A DNA stretch of 64,000 nucleotides from Bacillaceae bacterium S4-13-56 (lineage in GTDB: Bacteria; Bacillota; Bacilli; Bacillales; JAWJLM01), in the NCBI GenBank assembly GCA_040191315.1, contig JAWJLM010000006.1:41464-105463 (forward strand), written 5' to 3'. The position numbers and the translations under genes were made by a program. The notes below the pieces were generated by a model. That model was given only the letters and a program-made list of their open reading frames with translations, searched no databases and was not told the origin of the DNA. This document shows, in pieces, positions 56,979 to 64,000 of the stretch (positions are counted from its first letter, which is position 1; every line of letters starts with the position of its first letter).

Positions 56979-58835
56979 ATGAAATCTATAAATCGATGGA
57001 TTCCATTATATATATTGGCATCGCTTTTGTTTGGACTAAAGACTTATATTGTATACCGCTTTATCTTTGATTTATCAATTGAAAATCCTATGCAGGAAAT
57101 GATCTTATTTATTAACCCAATGGCAAGTGCATTTCTTATTTTTGGTCTGGGAGTATGGATGAAACCGAAACGACAAGCGTCTTTTATTCGATGGACCTCC
57201 ATGATTGGAACCGTAGTCATCTTTGCCAACTTGTTATTTTACCGGAATTTCAATGATTTTATTACCATCCCAGTACTTTTCCAATCTAGCAATGTTGGAG
57301 ATCTAGGCGGTAGTATACTTGAATTGTTTAAGATTACAGATATCTTTTTATTATTTGATGTCATTCTAGTTTTTTGGTTAACTAGAAAAAATCATTTGTC
57401 ACCAATGATCGTTTCTTACGCAAAGCCAAGGAAAACTTTGGTTGCAGCTCTCTCTCTCACTTTATTAATTGTAAACTTTGTCATGGCGGAAATTGAACGA
57501 CCACAATTATTTACGAGAGCATTTGACAGAGAGTATTTAGTGAAAAATATCGGATTATTTAATTATCATATATACGATGTAGTTATATCTTCTAAAACAA
57601 AGGCACAGCGTGTATTTGCAGATGGTAGTGAAATAAACGATGTTGAAAATTACGTCAAGGAAAATATTCCAGACGATGTAAATGAGGAACTAAAAGGAAT
57701 TGCTGAAGGTAAGAACGTCATTTATATATCTATGGAGTCACTTCAGGCTTTTGTAATAAATGAAACCCATAATGGGGAAGAAATCACACCTTTCTTAAAT
57801 GATCTTATAAGCGAAAGTTTTTATTTCGAGAATTTCTATCATCAAACAGAGCAAGGAAAAACTTCTGACTCTGAATTTTTAGTAGAAAACTCATTATATC
57901 CATTACCAAGAGGAGCTGTATTTTTCACTCATGGACAAAATGAATATACTTCATTTCCGGAAATCTTAGGCGAGCAAGGATACGCTACCAGTGTATTTCA
58001 CGCTAACAACAAAAGTTTCTGGAATCGTGATGTAATGTATGATGCTTTAGATTTCGATCACTTCTTCTCAGAAGAGTATTATCAATTGACAGAGGAAAAT
58101 ACTATAGGATGGGGACTTAGTGATAAAGCGTTCTTCGAGCAATCCATTAAGTATTTAGAAACATTACCAAAACCCTTTTATTCAAGATTCATCACTTTGA
58201 CAAATCATTTTCCTTTTGATTTGCCACAAGAAGAAGCTAATATTGACAAATATGATTCTAATTCGAAAACATTAAATCAATATATACAGACAGCACGTTA
58301 CACGGACGATTCACTTAAAGAGTTCTTTGACTTACTAAAAGAATCTGGTTTATATGAAGAATCTATCATCGTTTTATATGGAGACCATTATGGGATTAGT
58401 GAATATCACAATAAAGCAATGAGCCAGTTTCTAGGTAAGGATGAGATTACACCATATGATCACATTCAACTGCAGAGAGTACCATTGTTCATTCATATAC
58501 CTGGATATGAGAACAATAAAGTTATGACTAATATTGGCGGGCAAATTGATATAAAACCAACGATCATGAACCTTCTTGGCCTTGAGACTGGAAATGATAT
58601 TAGCTTTGGTTCTGATTTGTTTGCTGAAGAAAGAAAACCGTATATTGCTTTGAGAAATGGAAGCTTTATTACGAATGATTCTATTTACACAGAATCAAAA
58701 TGTTATGATAGACTCACAGGAATTGAAAATAACGGGGAGTCTTGTGAACCATTTAAAGAGCAGGTAAGTGAAGAATTAGAGACTTCTGATCAAGTAATTT
58801 ATGGGGATCTTCTTCGTTTTTTCACTAAAAAATAA
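56979..58835 (+). CDS. LTA synthase family protein (YqgS-type)
   Basis: Polyglycerolphosphate transferase / lipoteichoic-acid primase or synthase of the LtaS family. 618 residues: five N-terminal transmembrane helices (about 5-175), then an extracellular sulfatase-like domain (about 240-590) with the catalytic threonine in GKTSDSEF (T295), metal ligands in YISMESLQ and YGDHYG, and TLTNHFPF. YqgS is the B. subtilis paralogue at this gene-order position. GGGAGGAG lies 7 bases before the ATG. A single terminator follows. Confidence 0.92.
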   Translation: MKSINRWIPLYILASLLFGLKTYIVYRFIFDLSIENPMQEMILFINPMASAFLIFGLGVWMKPKRQASFIRWTSMIGTVVIFANLLFYRNFNDFITIPVLFQSSNVGDLGGSILELFKITDIFLLFDVILVFWLTRKNHLSPMIVSYAKPRKTLVAALSLTLLIVNFVMAEIERPQLFTRAFDREYLVKNIGLFNYHIYDVVISSKTKAQRVFADGSEINDVENYVKENIPDDVNEELKGIAEGKNVIYISMESLQAFVINETHNGEEITPFLNDLISESFYFENFYHQTEQGKTSDSEFLVENSLYPLPRGAVFFTHGQNEYTSFPEILGEQGYATSVFHANNKSFWNRDVMYDALDFDHFFSEEYYQLTEENTIGWGLSDKAFFEQSIKYLETLPKPFYSRFITLTNHFPFDLPQEEANIDKYDSNSKTLNQYIQTARYTDDSLKEFFDLLKESGLYEESIIVLYGDHYGISEYHNKAMSQFLGKDEITPYDHIQLQRVPLFIHIPGYENNKVMTNIGGQIDIKPTIMNLLGLETGNDISFGSDLFAEERKPYIALRNGSFITNDSIYTESKCYDRLTGIENNGESCEPFKEQVSEELETSDQVIYGDLLRFFTKK

Positions 58836-58874
58836 AAAGAATGCTTGCTATTTAGCAAGCATTCTTTTCTTTTT
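58835..58874 (+). terminator. Intrinsic terminator after the LTA synthase gene
   Basis: AAAAGAATGCTTGCTA-TT-TAGCAAGCATTCTTTT and further T's. GTGTGCCCGGC, a group II intron 5' end, begins right after the T-run. Confidence 0.92.
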
Positions 58875-59298
58875 GTGTGCCCGGCATGGCGATAACTTGG
58901 TGGTGTAAGTCCATTACAGGCCTGGCAGTAAGAACTCTTTGCTAATGACAAGGGTGTCTCCTCCGTGAGGAGGGATCTGAAGGAAGCCGGAAGCGAATTC
59001 TTGAACTGACGAACAGAAACTATATATCCAAGGCTGAAGTGGGCGAACGGGTTATGGGAAGCATTACAAAATACATCGAAAAAGATTTACAATTAACGAT
59101 TAACCAAAAGAAAAGTAAAGTGTGCGGGGCAACAACAGCAACCTTTCTGGGGTTTACTATCCAAAATTTCTTGGGAAAGTAGGATGTCGGCCAAGTAGGT
59201 TGGTAAAACAACGATTGAAAGAGAAACTCAGAAAAGAAACAAGCCGGAAACGACTTGGAATCTTCCGAGATTGCAATAATTACCTGATTGCAAAGATA
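58875..59298 (+). mobile_element. Degenerate group II intron with truncated reverse transcriptase
   Basis: 5' boundary GTGTGCCCGGCATGG is that of bacterial group II introns. A domain-I-like GC-rich segment runs to about 59038 (GGTGTCTCCTCCGTGAGGAGG hairpin). Then comes reverse-transcriptase coding sequence: GERVMGSITKYIEKDLQLTI, NQKKSKV and ATFLGF typify the end of the RT domain. It is cut by a TAG at 59180-59182 and continues in the next frame (VGCRPSRLVKQRLKEKLRK) to about 59262. The 5' two thirds of the RT, domain V and the 3' end are missing; repeat C follows. Insertion after an intrinsic terminator fits class C introns. Confidence 0.88.
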
Positions 59299-59386
59299 AG
59301 TCCGATTGGTTCAAGGCCTTTAGGTCATACTCTTAGGTACTAACAATCAGTGTGGGACGGCGACTAATTGAAATGTCACTTTATTT
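59299..59386 (+). repeat. Dispersed repeat family C, copy 9 (3' part only)
   Basis: GTCCGATTGGTTCAAGG, CCTTTAGGTCATAC, CTAACAATCAGTGTGGGACGG and the tail TGAAATGTCACTTTAT: the right half of family C joined directly to the intron remnant. Confidence 0.85.
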
Positions 59387-59396
59387 TTTAGTTGAA

Positions 59397-59434
59397 CAAA
59401 TAAAAACAGACATCGTATAACCGATGTCTGTTAA
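59397..59434 (-). terminator. Terminator of the DUF2759 gene
   Basis: Minus strand: AACAGACATCG-GTTATA-CGATGTCTGTT followed by TTTATTTG. It follows the stop codon of the minus-strand gene. Confidence 0.85.
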
Positions 59435-59439
59435 AGATA

Positions 59440-59616
59440 TTAATGGGCTGCTGAAGTAAATAGCTCTGAATACATGGTCATAACTGTAAACCAACCAAAA
59501 ACTAATGCTGATATCCCAGCAAAACCAAGAGCCAATATATTCTTTCTTTTTACTTCTCTGAGTGTAGCGATAACACAAAGAATGGTAACAAATAAAAATA
59601 AAATTGCTAAAACCAT
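59440..59616 (-). CDS. DUF2759-like small membrane protein
   Basis: 58 residues with two transmembrane helices: VLAILFLFVTILCVIATLR, a short basic loop VKRKN, then ALGFAGISALVFGWFTVMTM. The composition and FGWFTVMTM end match DUF2759 as I remember it. The start is the ATG at 59616 with AGGAGG upstream; an in-frame extension to 59709 lacks a site. Bicistronic with nothing; own terminator. Function unknown. Confidence 0.8.
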   Translation of the reverse strand: MVLAILFLFVTILCVIATLREVKRKNILALGFAGISALVFGWFTVMTMYSELFTSAAH

Positions 59617-59773
59617 TTCGCTAACCTCCTTATGTTGAAAAAGTATATTGCGATTCTTTAGTTTCTTTACTACTATGTAATATAGGCCATAAAGTTTCTC
59701 CTCATACATTTTATAAAATTATCTTGTATTTGTCGAGTAAAAATCTAAATTTCTCAATGAAAGGGGTAAAATC

Positions 59774-60403
59774 ATGGAAATTAAGCAATACTCTTTGGGA
59801 TCCCTAGGAACAAATGCGTATATTTTATTTGAAGGAAAGGAAGCATTGATCATTGATCCAGGAGGAGAATCAGCCGAAATCGTCTCCTTTTTAAAAGAAA
59901 ATGAATTAAATCCAATTGCTATCCTCTTGACTCATGCTCATTTTGATCATATTGGTGGAATTGACTTTTTCCGAAACCATTTTCAACAACTACCAGTTTA
60001 TCTTCATGAAGAAGAGAAGGAGTGGCTTCAAGATTCTTCATTAAATGGATCAAAGTGGTTTGGGTTAGGTGATATAACGACTGAAAGGGGCCCAGATTTT
60101 CTTATGCATGAGGATAAATATAAGATTGGAAATTTTCAATTTCAAGTTTTACATACTCCAGGGCACTCTCCAGGAAGCGTTAGTTTTGTATTTGAAGAAG
60201 CAACAATGATCATTGGAGGAGATCTCCTATTTCAAGGGGGGATTGGGAGAACTGATTTACCAGGTGGAGATTTTGATCAACTTCTTAAGAGTATAAAAGA
60301 AAAAATCTTTCTATATCCTGATCCTTTTGATATTTATCCTGGGCATGGTCCAAAAACATCTGTATGGTTTGAGAAATCAACAAACCCCTTTATCCCGGAT
60401 TAA
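59774..60403 (+). CDS. yqgX: MBL-fold metallohydrolase (YqgX, glyoxalase II-like)
   Basis: 209 residues, metallo-beta-lactamase fold with THAHFDHIGG (zinc ligands), THTPGHSPGSVSF as LHTPGHSPG, GGDLLFQGGIGRTD and YPGHGP near the end. Related to hydroxyacylglutathione or bacillithiol-type thioester hydrolases; substrate unconfirmed. ATG 59774 after AAAGGGG. The last codons and stop codon (FIPD*) come from the sequence TTTATCCCGGATTAACGGG of repeat family C, so the C-terminus has been shaped by the repeat. Confidence 0.92.
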   Translation: MEIKQYSLGSLGTNAYILFEGKEALIIDPGGESAEIVSFLKENELNPIAILLTHAHFDHIGGIDFFRNHFQQLPVYLHEEEKEWLQDSSLNGSKWFGLGDITTERGPDFLMHEDKYKIGNFQFQVLHTPGHSPGSVSFVFEEATMIIGGDLLFQGGIGRTDLPGGDFDQLLKSIKEKIFLYPDPFDIYPGHGPKTSVWFEKSTNPFIPD

Positions 60404-60560
60404 CGGGTAGTAATACCCACCTTAAGTCTTAAGTGAAACGAAAAGAGTAGGCAGGGGATAAACTGCAAATGTCCGATTGGTTCAAGGGCCTTTAAGTCAG
60501 TCATACCTTGAGTGCTAACATTCAGCGGGGGGAGGCTGATTTAAGTTTCAATTTATAATA
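60391..60560 (+). repeat. Dispersed repeat family C, copy 7, overlapping yqgX
   Basis: TTTATCCCGGATTAACGGG, GTAATACCCACC, central hairpin with GGCAGGGG, ACTG, GTCCGATTGGTTCAAGG, CTTGAGTGCTAAC, CAGCGGGGGGAGGC and tail TTAAGTTTCAATTTAT. The first 13 bases are within the yqgX coding sequence and include its TAA. Another perfect hairpin (AAATCCTTTCTTC-GAAA-GAAGAAAGGATTT, 60567-60598) follows; its long T-run lies on the minus strand. No gene in 60404-60711. Confidence 0.85.
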
Positions 60561-60711
60561 TGAAAAAAATCCTTTCTTCGAAAGAAGAAAGGATTTAGGG
60601 GGGATGTGCTCTGTTCTTTTGTTGGTTAGGGATAAAAGTTAAGCTACTATTGAAACTATATAACAACATTAACACTATGTCAATAGTGTTAAACGGAAAA
60701 GGAGAATTTTT

Positions 60712-61824
60712 TTGAGGAAAAATTTAATACAAGCAATTCATCATGAGATTGAGCAGTCTTCAAATAAAGCAATCCCTTATTCAAAATATATTGAACTTGC
60801 CCTTTACCATCCTACAGAAGGTTATTATCAGAACAATGAAACTAAGATTGGAAAAGAAGGAGATTTTTATACCTCCAGTTTTGTTCATGAAATTTTTGCT
60901 CAGCAATTAGGAGAATTTTTTAGCAAGGTATGTAGTTATACAGGAATGCCAAAAATAATTTGTGAGATCGGTGGGGGTGATGGTCGTTTTGCGCAACAGC
61001 TTTCCTCTTCTCTTTTGGAGAGTGAATGGGAATATATAATAATTGAGTCTAGTCCATATCACCGCGCAAAAATAAAAGAAAGAACCTTTAGCTTTAAAAA
61101 ACTCCAAGTATTTGGATCTTTAGAGAAAGCAGTTCAAACGGTAAACGGATTAGAAGGCATTATTTTTTCTAATGAATGGTTAGATGCTTTTCCAGTTGAT
61201 GTTATTGAAAAAAAGAACAATAAGGACTACGAAATCATGGTGTCAATGGATCAGAAAGGATATTTATGCGAGAAATACGTACCGTTATCTACTGAAAGAA
61301 AAGATTGGTTAGAGAAAAATCAATTGTCTTTGGAAGAGGGATTCCGTATAGAAGTTCCATCCTTTCTCTTAGGGGAACTTAAAAAAGTAGATCATCTACT
61401 TTCTAAGGGTTTAATAGTGACTGTTGATTATGGTTATACTGCCGAGGAGAGAAAGCATCCATCTCGTAAAAAGGGAAGCCTAAGAGGATATCAAAAGCAT
61501 CAAATGAAAAATAATGTATTGCTTGATCCTGGAGAAATGGATATAACTCATCATGTTCATTGGGATGTGGTTGAAAGAATGGGCCAGGGGTTCGGCTGGA
61601 CTTTTGTAGACCGAATGAAACAAAGAGAATTTTTAGTGCATACTGGAATTCTTGATCAATTAGTAGAGCATCATTCTACTGATCCTTTTTCAGCAGAGAG
61701 TAAAAAAAATCGAGCCATTCGATCCCTAATTTTGGGGGATGGAATAGGGAATTCCTTCGATGTTTGCTTACAATCCAAAAGTTTATCCCCAAAGGCTATA
61801 CATTCTCTTTATGTAAATGATTAA
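60712..61824 (+). CDS. MidA/NDUFAF7-type SAM-dependent methyltransferase (DUF185)
   Basis: 370 residues, class I methyltransferase fold. MSxYxELALYHPTEGYY-like N-terminus (YIELALYHPTEGYYQ), GDFYTSS, SAM motif CEIGGGDGRFAQQL, SNEWLDAFPVDV, VTVDYGY and RKGSLRGY. Mitochondrial homologues symmetrically dimethylate an arginine of complex I; the bacterial role is unknown. TTG start at 60712 after AAAAGGAG. In related bacteria this gene lies just before comGA; the window ends before that point. Confidence 0.88.
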   Translation: MRKNLIQAIHHEIEQSSNKAIPYSKYIELALYHPTEGYYQNNETKIGKEGDFYTSSFVHEIFAQQLGEFFSKVCSYTGMPKIICEIGGGDGRFAQQLSSSLLESEWEYIIIESSPYHRAKIKERTFSFKKLQVFGSLEKAVQTVNGLEGIIFSNEWLDAFPVDVIEKKNNKDYEIMVSMDQKGYLCEKYVPLSTERKDWLEKNQLSLEEGFRIEVPSFLLGELKKVDHLLSKGLIVTVDYGYTAEERKHPSRKKGSLRGYQKHQMKNNVLLDPGEMDITHHVHWDVVERMGQGFGWTFVDRMKQREFLVHTGILDQLVEHHSTDPFSAESKKNRAIRSLILGDGIGNSFDVCLQSKSLSPKAIHSLYVND

Positions 61825-61861
61825 AAAGAAGCAATTCCTTTAAAAGGAATTGCTTCTTTTT
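61825..61861 (+). terminator. Intrinsic terminator after the MidA-type gene
   Basis: AAAAAGAAGCAATTCCTT-TAA-AAGGAATTGCTTCTTTTT. Repeat family C begins within two bases. Confidence 0.93.
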
Positions 61862-62028
61862 AATCCCGCATGAATGGCGGTTTCCCACCATAAATCGTAT
61901 GTAAAACGTGAAGAGTAGGTGGGGAAACTGCTCGTAAATGTCCGATTGGTCCAAGGGCCTTTAGATAATACAACCTAGGGTGCTAGCAATTAGTAGGGAC
62001 GGCGAGTGGTTGAAGTTTTACTTTATTG
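61862..62028 (+). repeat. Dispersed repeat family C, copy 8
   Basis: ATCCCGCATGAATGGCGG, central hairpin with CCACC/GGTGGGG arms, ACTGCTCG, ATGTCCGATTGGTCCAAGG, AGGGTGCTAGCAATTAGTAGGG and tail TGAAGTTTTACTTTATT. It follows the terminator above. Confidence 0.85.
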
Positions 62029-62029
62029 C

Positions 62030-62118
62030 ACTATCAGAATTTATAACATTAGTCAGTTTATAGTACATGAAAAAACTAGGCATTCGCCATTATGACTTGG
62101 CGATAAGCCTAGTTTTTC
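62030..62118 (+). repeat. Dispersed repeat family D, copy 4
   Basis: CTATCAGAATTTATAACATTAGTC, then AACTAGGCATTCGCC and CTTGGCGATAAGCCTAG with TTTTTC: the terminator-like hairpin AACTAGGC/GCCTAGTT is complete. It begins one base after C copy 8, and ends 8 bp before the convergent DUF2626 gene. Confidence 0.87.
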
Positions 62119-62126
62119 TAATTGGT

Positions 62127-62366
62127 CTATTCAAACCCTGGAACCATAATGAATGAGGTGTAATAGGAAAAACCGACAAAAAATACCGTTAAATAGGCAC
62201 CAAATATGTACATGTACATACGTTCTGACAATTTCAAATAACTAATTGCTAAAAAGAATGCTGTTTGTACCATGAAAAGTAATGCAGCTGGATACATATG
62301 TCCAACGTAGAACATAACTGAAAAAATTCCAGTCCAAAAAGCTATTACACGAAATACGCGATCCAT
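62127..62366 (-). CDS. yqgY: DUF2626 family membrane protein (YqgY)
   Basis: 79 residues with three transmembrane helices: FRVIAFWTGIFSVMFYVGHM, ALLFMVQTAFFLAISYLK and MYIFGAYLTVFFVGFSYY (all within 20 residues). MDRVFRV start and SERMYMYIFGAYLT are hallmarks of DUF2626. The ATG at 62366 has AAGGAGGGG upstream; the longer in-frame extension is not conserved. Function unknown. Confidence 0.88.
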   Translation of the reverse strand: MDRVFRVIAFWTGIFSVMFYVGHMYPAALLFMVQTAFFLAISYLKLSERMYMYIFGAYLTVFFVGFSYYTSFIMVPGFE

Positions 62367-62517
62367 TTGTGTATTCCCCTCCTTGTTCCGGCATCCCGAT
62401 TCTATTTGTATAATAAAATGAATTCCCATAGTTATTATAAACGTTCATCACAAGATTGTAAACGAATGTTCACAGTTCGTTCGAAATTCTATTATTTATA
62501 TTATGCCCAATAATAAA

Positions 62518-62548
62518 GAAAAAACCAAGCGAATTGAACTTGGTTTTT
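62518..62548 (-). terminator. Terminator of the SufR-like regulator gene
   Basis: Minus strand: AAAAACCAAG-TTCAATTCG-CTTGGTTTTTTC, overlapping the stop codon. Confidence 0.85.
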
Positions 62549-63254
62549 AAGTGGCGAGAAGTACTTCATAGGAACATGCTTCACAACCATTAATTAAATT
62601 ATCTTCTTCTGTTAATTCAATTTCACCAATTAGAGATTCAAACATTCCCTTGATAAAATAGCCATGCATTTTACAGACTTCTTCTTGGTTATGATGGGCC
62701 ACTTCTTTGAATGGACAATTGAAAATTTTAAAAGAAATCTTATTTTCTTTTTCACGATAAGTGAATTCAGGAAATAATCCAAGCATAGTCGATGCATCTT
62801 TAATGATGTTAATTTTCTTTTCAATACTTAAATGAGGAGACTCTGTATGTCCTGAATGATCTTGATCTATAATTTCTTTTCCAAAACGTTTTCCTGTTTG
62901 ATACAAGGCGTCCCTTCCTAATGGACCTAGTTCAACGAATGATTGTATAGCTATTTTTGATAATAATTGATAGTCTCTATAAGGAAAATTTAATTGTACT
63001 ACCTCATCAGACAATCTATACAGTCTGCTAGGTCGACCACCTTTTCCAGTTTTCTTAGTTTCTGATACCAACATGTCAACATCTTCTAGCTTTGAAAGAT
63101 GAAGACGAGCCACATTTGGGTGTATTTCAAACGCATCTGCAACTTCTTGAACCGTAACTTCTGAATGGCGTTTCGTTATATATTGATAAATGTAAAATCT
63201 TGTTGGATCACTGAGCACGTTTGTGATTCTTAAGGTTTGTTCCACCTTATTCAC
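62547..63254 (-). CDS. ArsR/SufR-like transcriptional regulator with C-terminal cysteine cluster (COG2345-type)
   Basis: 235 residues: an N-terminal winged HTH (residues about 8-85; TVQEVADAFEIHPNVARLHL, GKGGRPSRLYRL), a linker, and a sensor domain (about 90-230) with cysteines in FNCPFKEVA, EEVCKMHGYF and INGCEACSYEV. In the SufR family such cysteines hold an Fe-S cluster that tunes DNA binding; by analogy a cluster or redox sensor is plausible. A GTG at 63254 and one at 63245 both fit; GGGGTGA favours 63245. Target genes unknown; none of the suf operon is in the window. Confidence 0.82.
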   Translation of the reverse strand: MNKVEQTLRITNVLSDPTRFYIYQYITKRHSEVTVQEVADAFEIHPNVARLHLSKLEDVDMLVSETKKTGKGGRPSRLYRLSDEVVQLNFPYRDYQLLSKIAIQSFVELGPLGRDALYQTGKRFGKEIIDQDHSGHTESPHLSIEKKINIIKDASTMLGLFPEFTYREKENKISFKIFNCPFKEVAHHNQEEVCKMHGYFIKGMFESLIGEIELTEEDNLINGCEACSYEVLLAT

Positions 63255-63328
63255 CCCATTCTTAAATTCTAGTTTTATTATAGTACATAATTTTTACCAT
63301 GGGAATGTTATTTAGGGGCTAGAGAGCA

Positions 63329-64000
63329 TTTGTAAAAAAACGTACACAAATTGGATATATTTTATTACAGATTTTCCAAACGGAAAAGCCCACTCCTTTA
63401 GGTGTGGATGAGAGTGAGGTCAAATATTGGGTACCATTGTTGAACCGGTGGTTTGAAGGCTATCCCACAACCAAAAGAAACCGAAAGATTTCTCACGATG
63501 AATAAAAGTGGATAGGCTTAGATGTTGGAACCTCAACTGTCGCCGTTTGTAGCGAAAACAAAGTTGAGCTACAAAAACTAGCACCAGAATGCCAAACCAA
63601 TGAAAAAGAAGTAAGACGAATTCAGCGTAAAATGGAGAGGTCTAAACGAAAGACGAACCCTCAAAATTTTTCGAAATGTCACCATGAAAAAAGGAAAGCT
63701 AACCCGGACATATTCTAAAAAACACGAGAAGTTGCGTAAAAAAAGAAAAGAACATTATCGTAAGATCAAGGTTCAACGGGAAATGGTACATGAAAAATCG
63801 GAGAATGAAATCCTCTCTCTCAGTTCTGATGTTCGAGTCGAAACCATGCGGTTTCAGTCCTTGCAAAAGCGTTCGAAACATACTACTCGTAATCAAAAGA
63901 ATGGGAAAATCAATCGGAAGAAGCGATTTGGAAAATCAATAGCAAATCGTGCCCCTACGTTGTTTCTATCTATCTTGGGCCGTAAGTAGGGTACCAAGGT
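63329..64000 (+). pseudogene. Decayed RuvC-fold transposase (TnpB/IscB-related), continues to window end
   Basis: Coding-like sequence in frame from about 63329 (IGYILLQIFQTEKPTPLGVD), in-frame TAA at 63503-63505, then GLDVGTSTVAV (RuvC-I-like aspartate, about 63515-63547) and RRIQRKMERSKRKTNPQNF. A frameshift near 63668-63684 switches to the frame KKGKLTRTYSKKHEKLRKKR, then EILSL, VETMRFQSLQKRSK (RuvC-II-like Glu) and KKRFGKSIANRAPTLFLSIL. A TAG at 63987-63989 ends that frame, where the next one resumes with VGYQG. At least three lesions, so inactive. Confidence 0.8.

Overview
The window is a stretch of low-GC chromosome from an endospore-forming member of the Bacillaceae. Evidence for this: yqfC, yqfD and a spoVAF homologue are present; start sites carry strong AGGAGGTGA-type ribosome binding sites; a T-box controls glyQS; promoters match Bacillus sigma A, W and E (and possibly G/F and H); and gene order closely follows the Bacillus subtilis yqeT-yqgY region (prmA to the genes just before comG). 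The species cannot be named from the sequence alone.

Layout. 1-3.0 kb: end of the dnaJ operon (prmA, rsmE, mtaB). 3.1-5.3 kb: deoC and a Na/Pi symporter (minus strand). 5.4-16.3 kb: a long plus-strand run of rpsU, yqeY, the sigma-W nfeD-floA operon, the yqfCD sporulation pair, phoH, pgpH, ybeY, dgkA, era and yqzL. 16.3-25.6 kb: recO, T-box-glyQS, ccpN-ppsR, dnaG-sigA. 26.7-37.4 kb: cccA, trmK, yqfO, ispH (-), cshB, nfo, yqfT (-), a lytic transglycosylase, yqfX, ispG (-), yqfZ (-), a short NfeD and a DUF1189 protein (-). 37.7-46.9 kb: a Na/Pi-PhoU symporter, a five-gene tRNA operon, sodA, an MFS transporter, pbpA, a minus-strand membrane pair and rpmG. 47-63.3 kb: 5-formyl-THF cyclo-ligase, a DUF92 protein, ldh, the rhomboid protease gluP, an unknown protein, an M42 peptidase, an orphan spoVAF, yqgQ-glcK, an LTA-synthase paralogue, a DUF2759 protein, an MBL hydrolase, a MidA-type methyltransferase, a DUF2626 protein and a cysteine-rich ArsR/SufR-like regulator. 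The right edge holds a broken RuvC-type transposase.

Most genes are housekeeping: translation and ribosome maturation, tRNA modification, isoprenoid synthesis, DNA replication and repair, envelope homeostasis, sporulation. Metabolic control is represented by CcpN with PpsR and by glucokinase.

The least explained feature is a set of about twenty dispersed non-coding repeat copies (families called A, B, C and D here) filling nearly every gap above 200 bp. Many begin directly after the U-tract of an intrinsic terminator and point the same way as the terminated gene, including one minus-strand case. They are modular, rich in hairpins, sometimes supply the stop codon of a neighbouring gene, and share this location with a decayed group II intron. 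No prophage, CRISPR array or intact transposon was seen.
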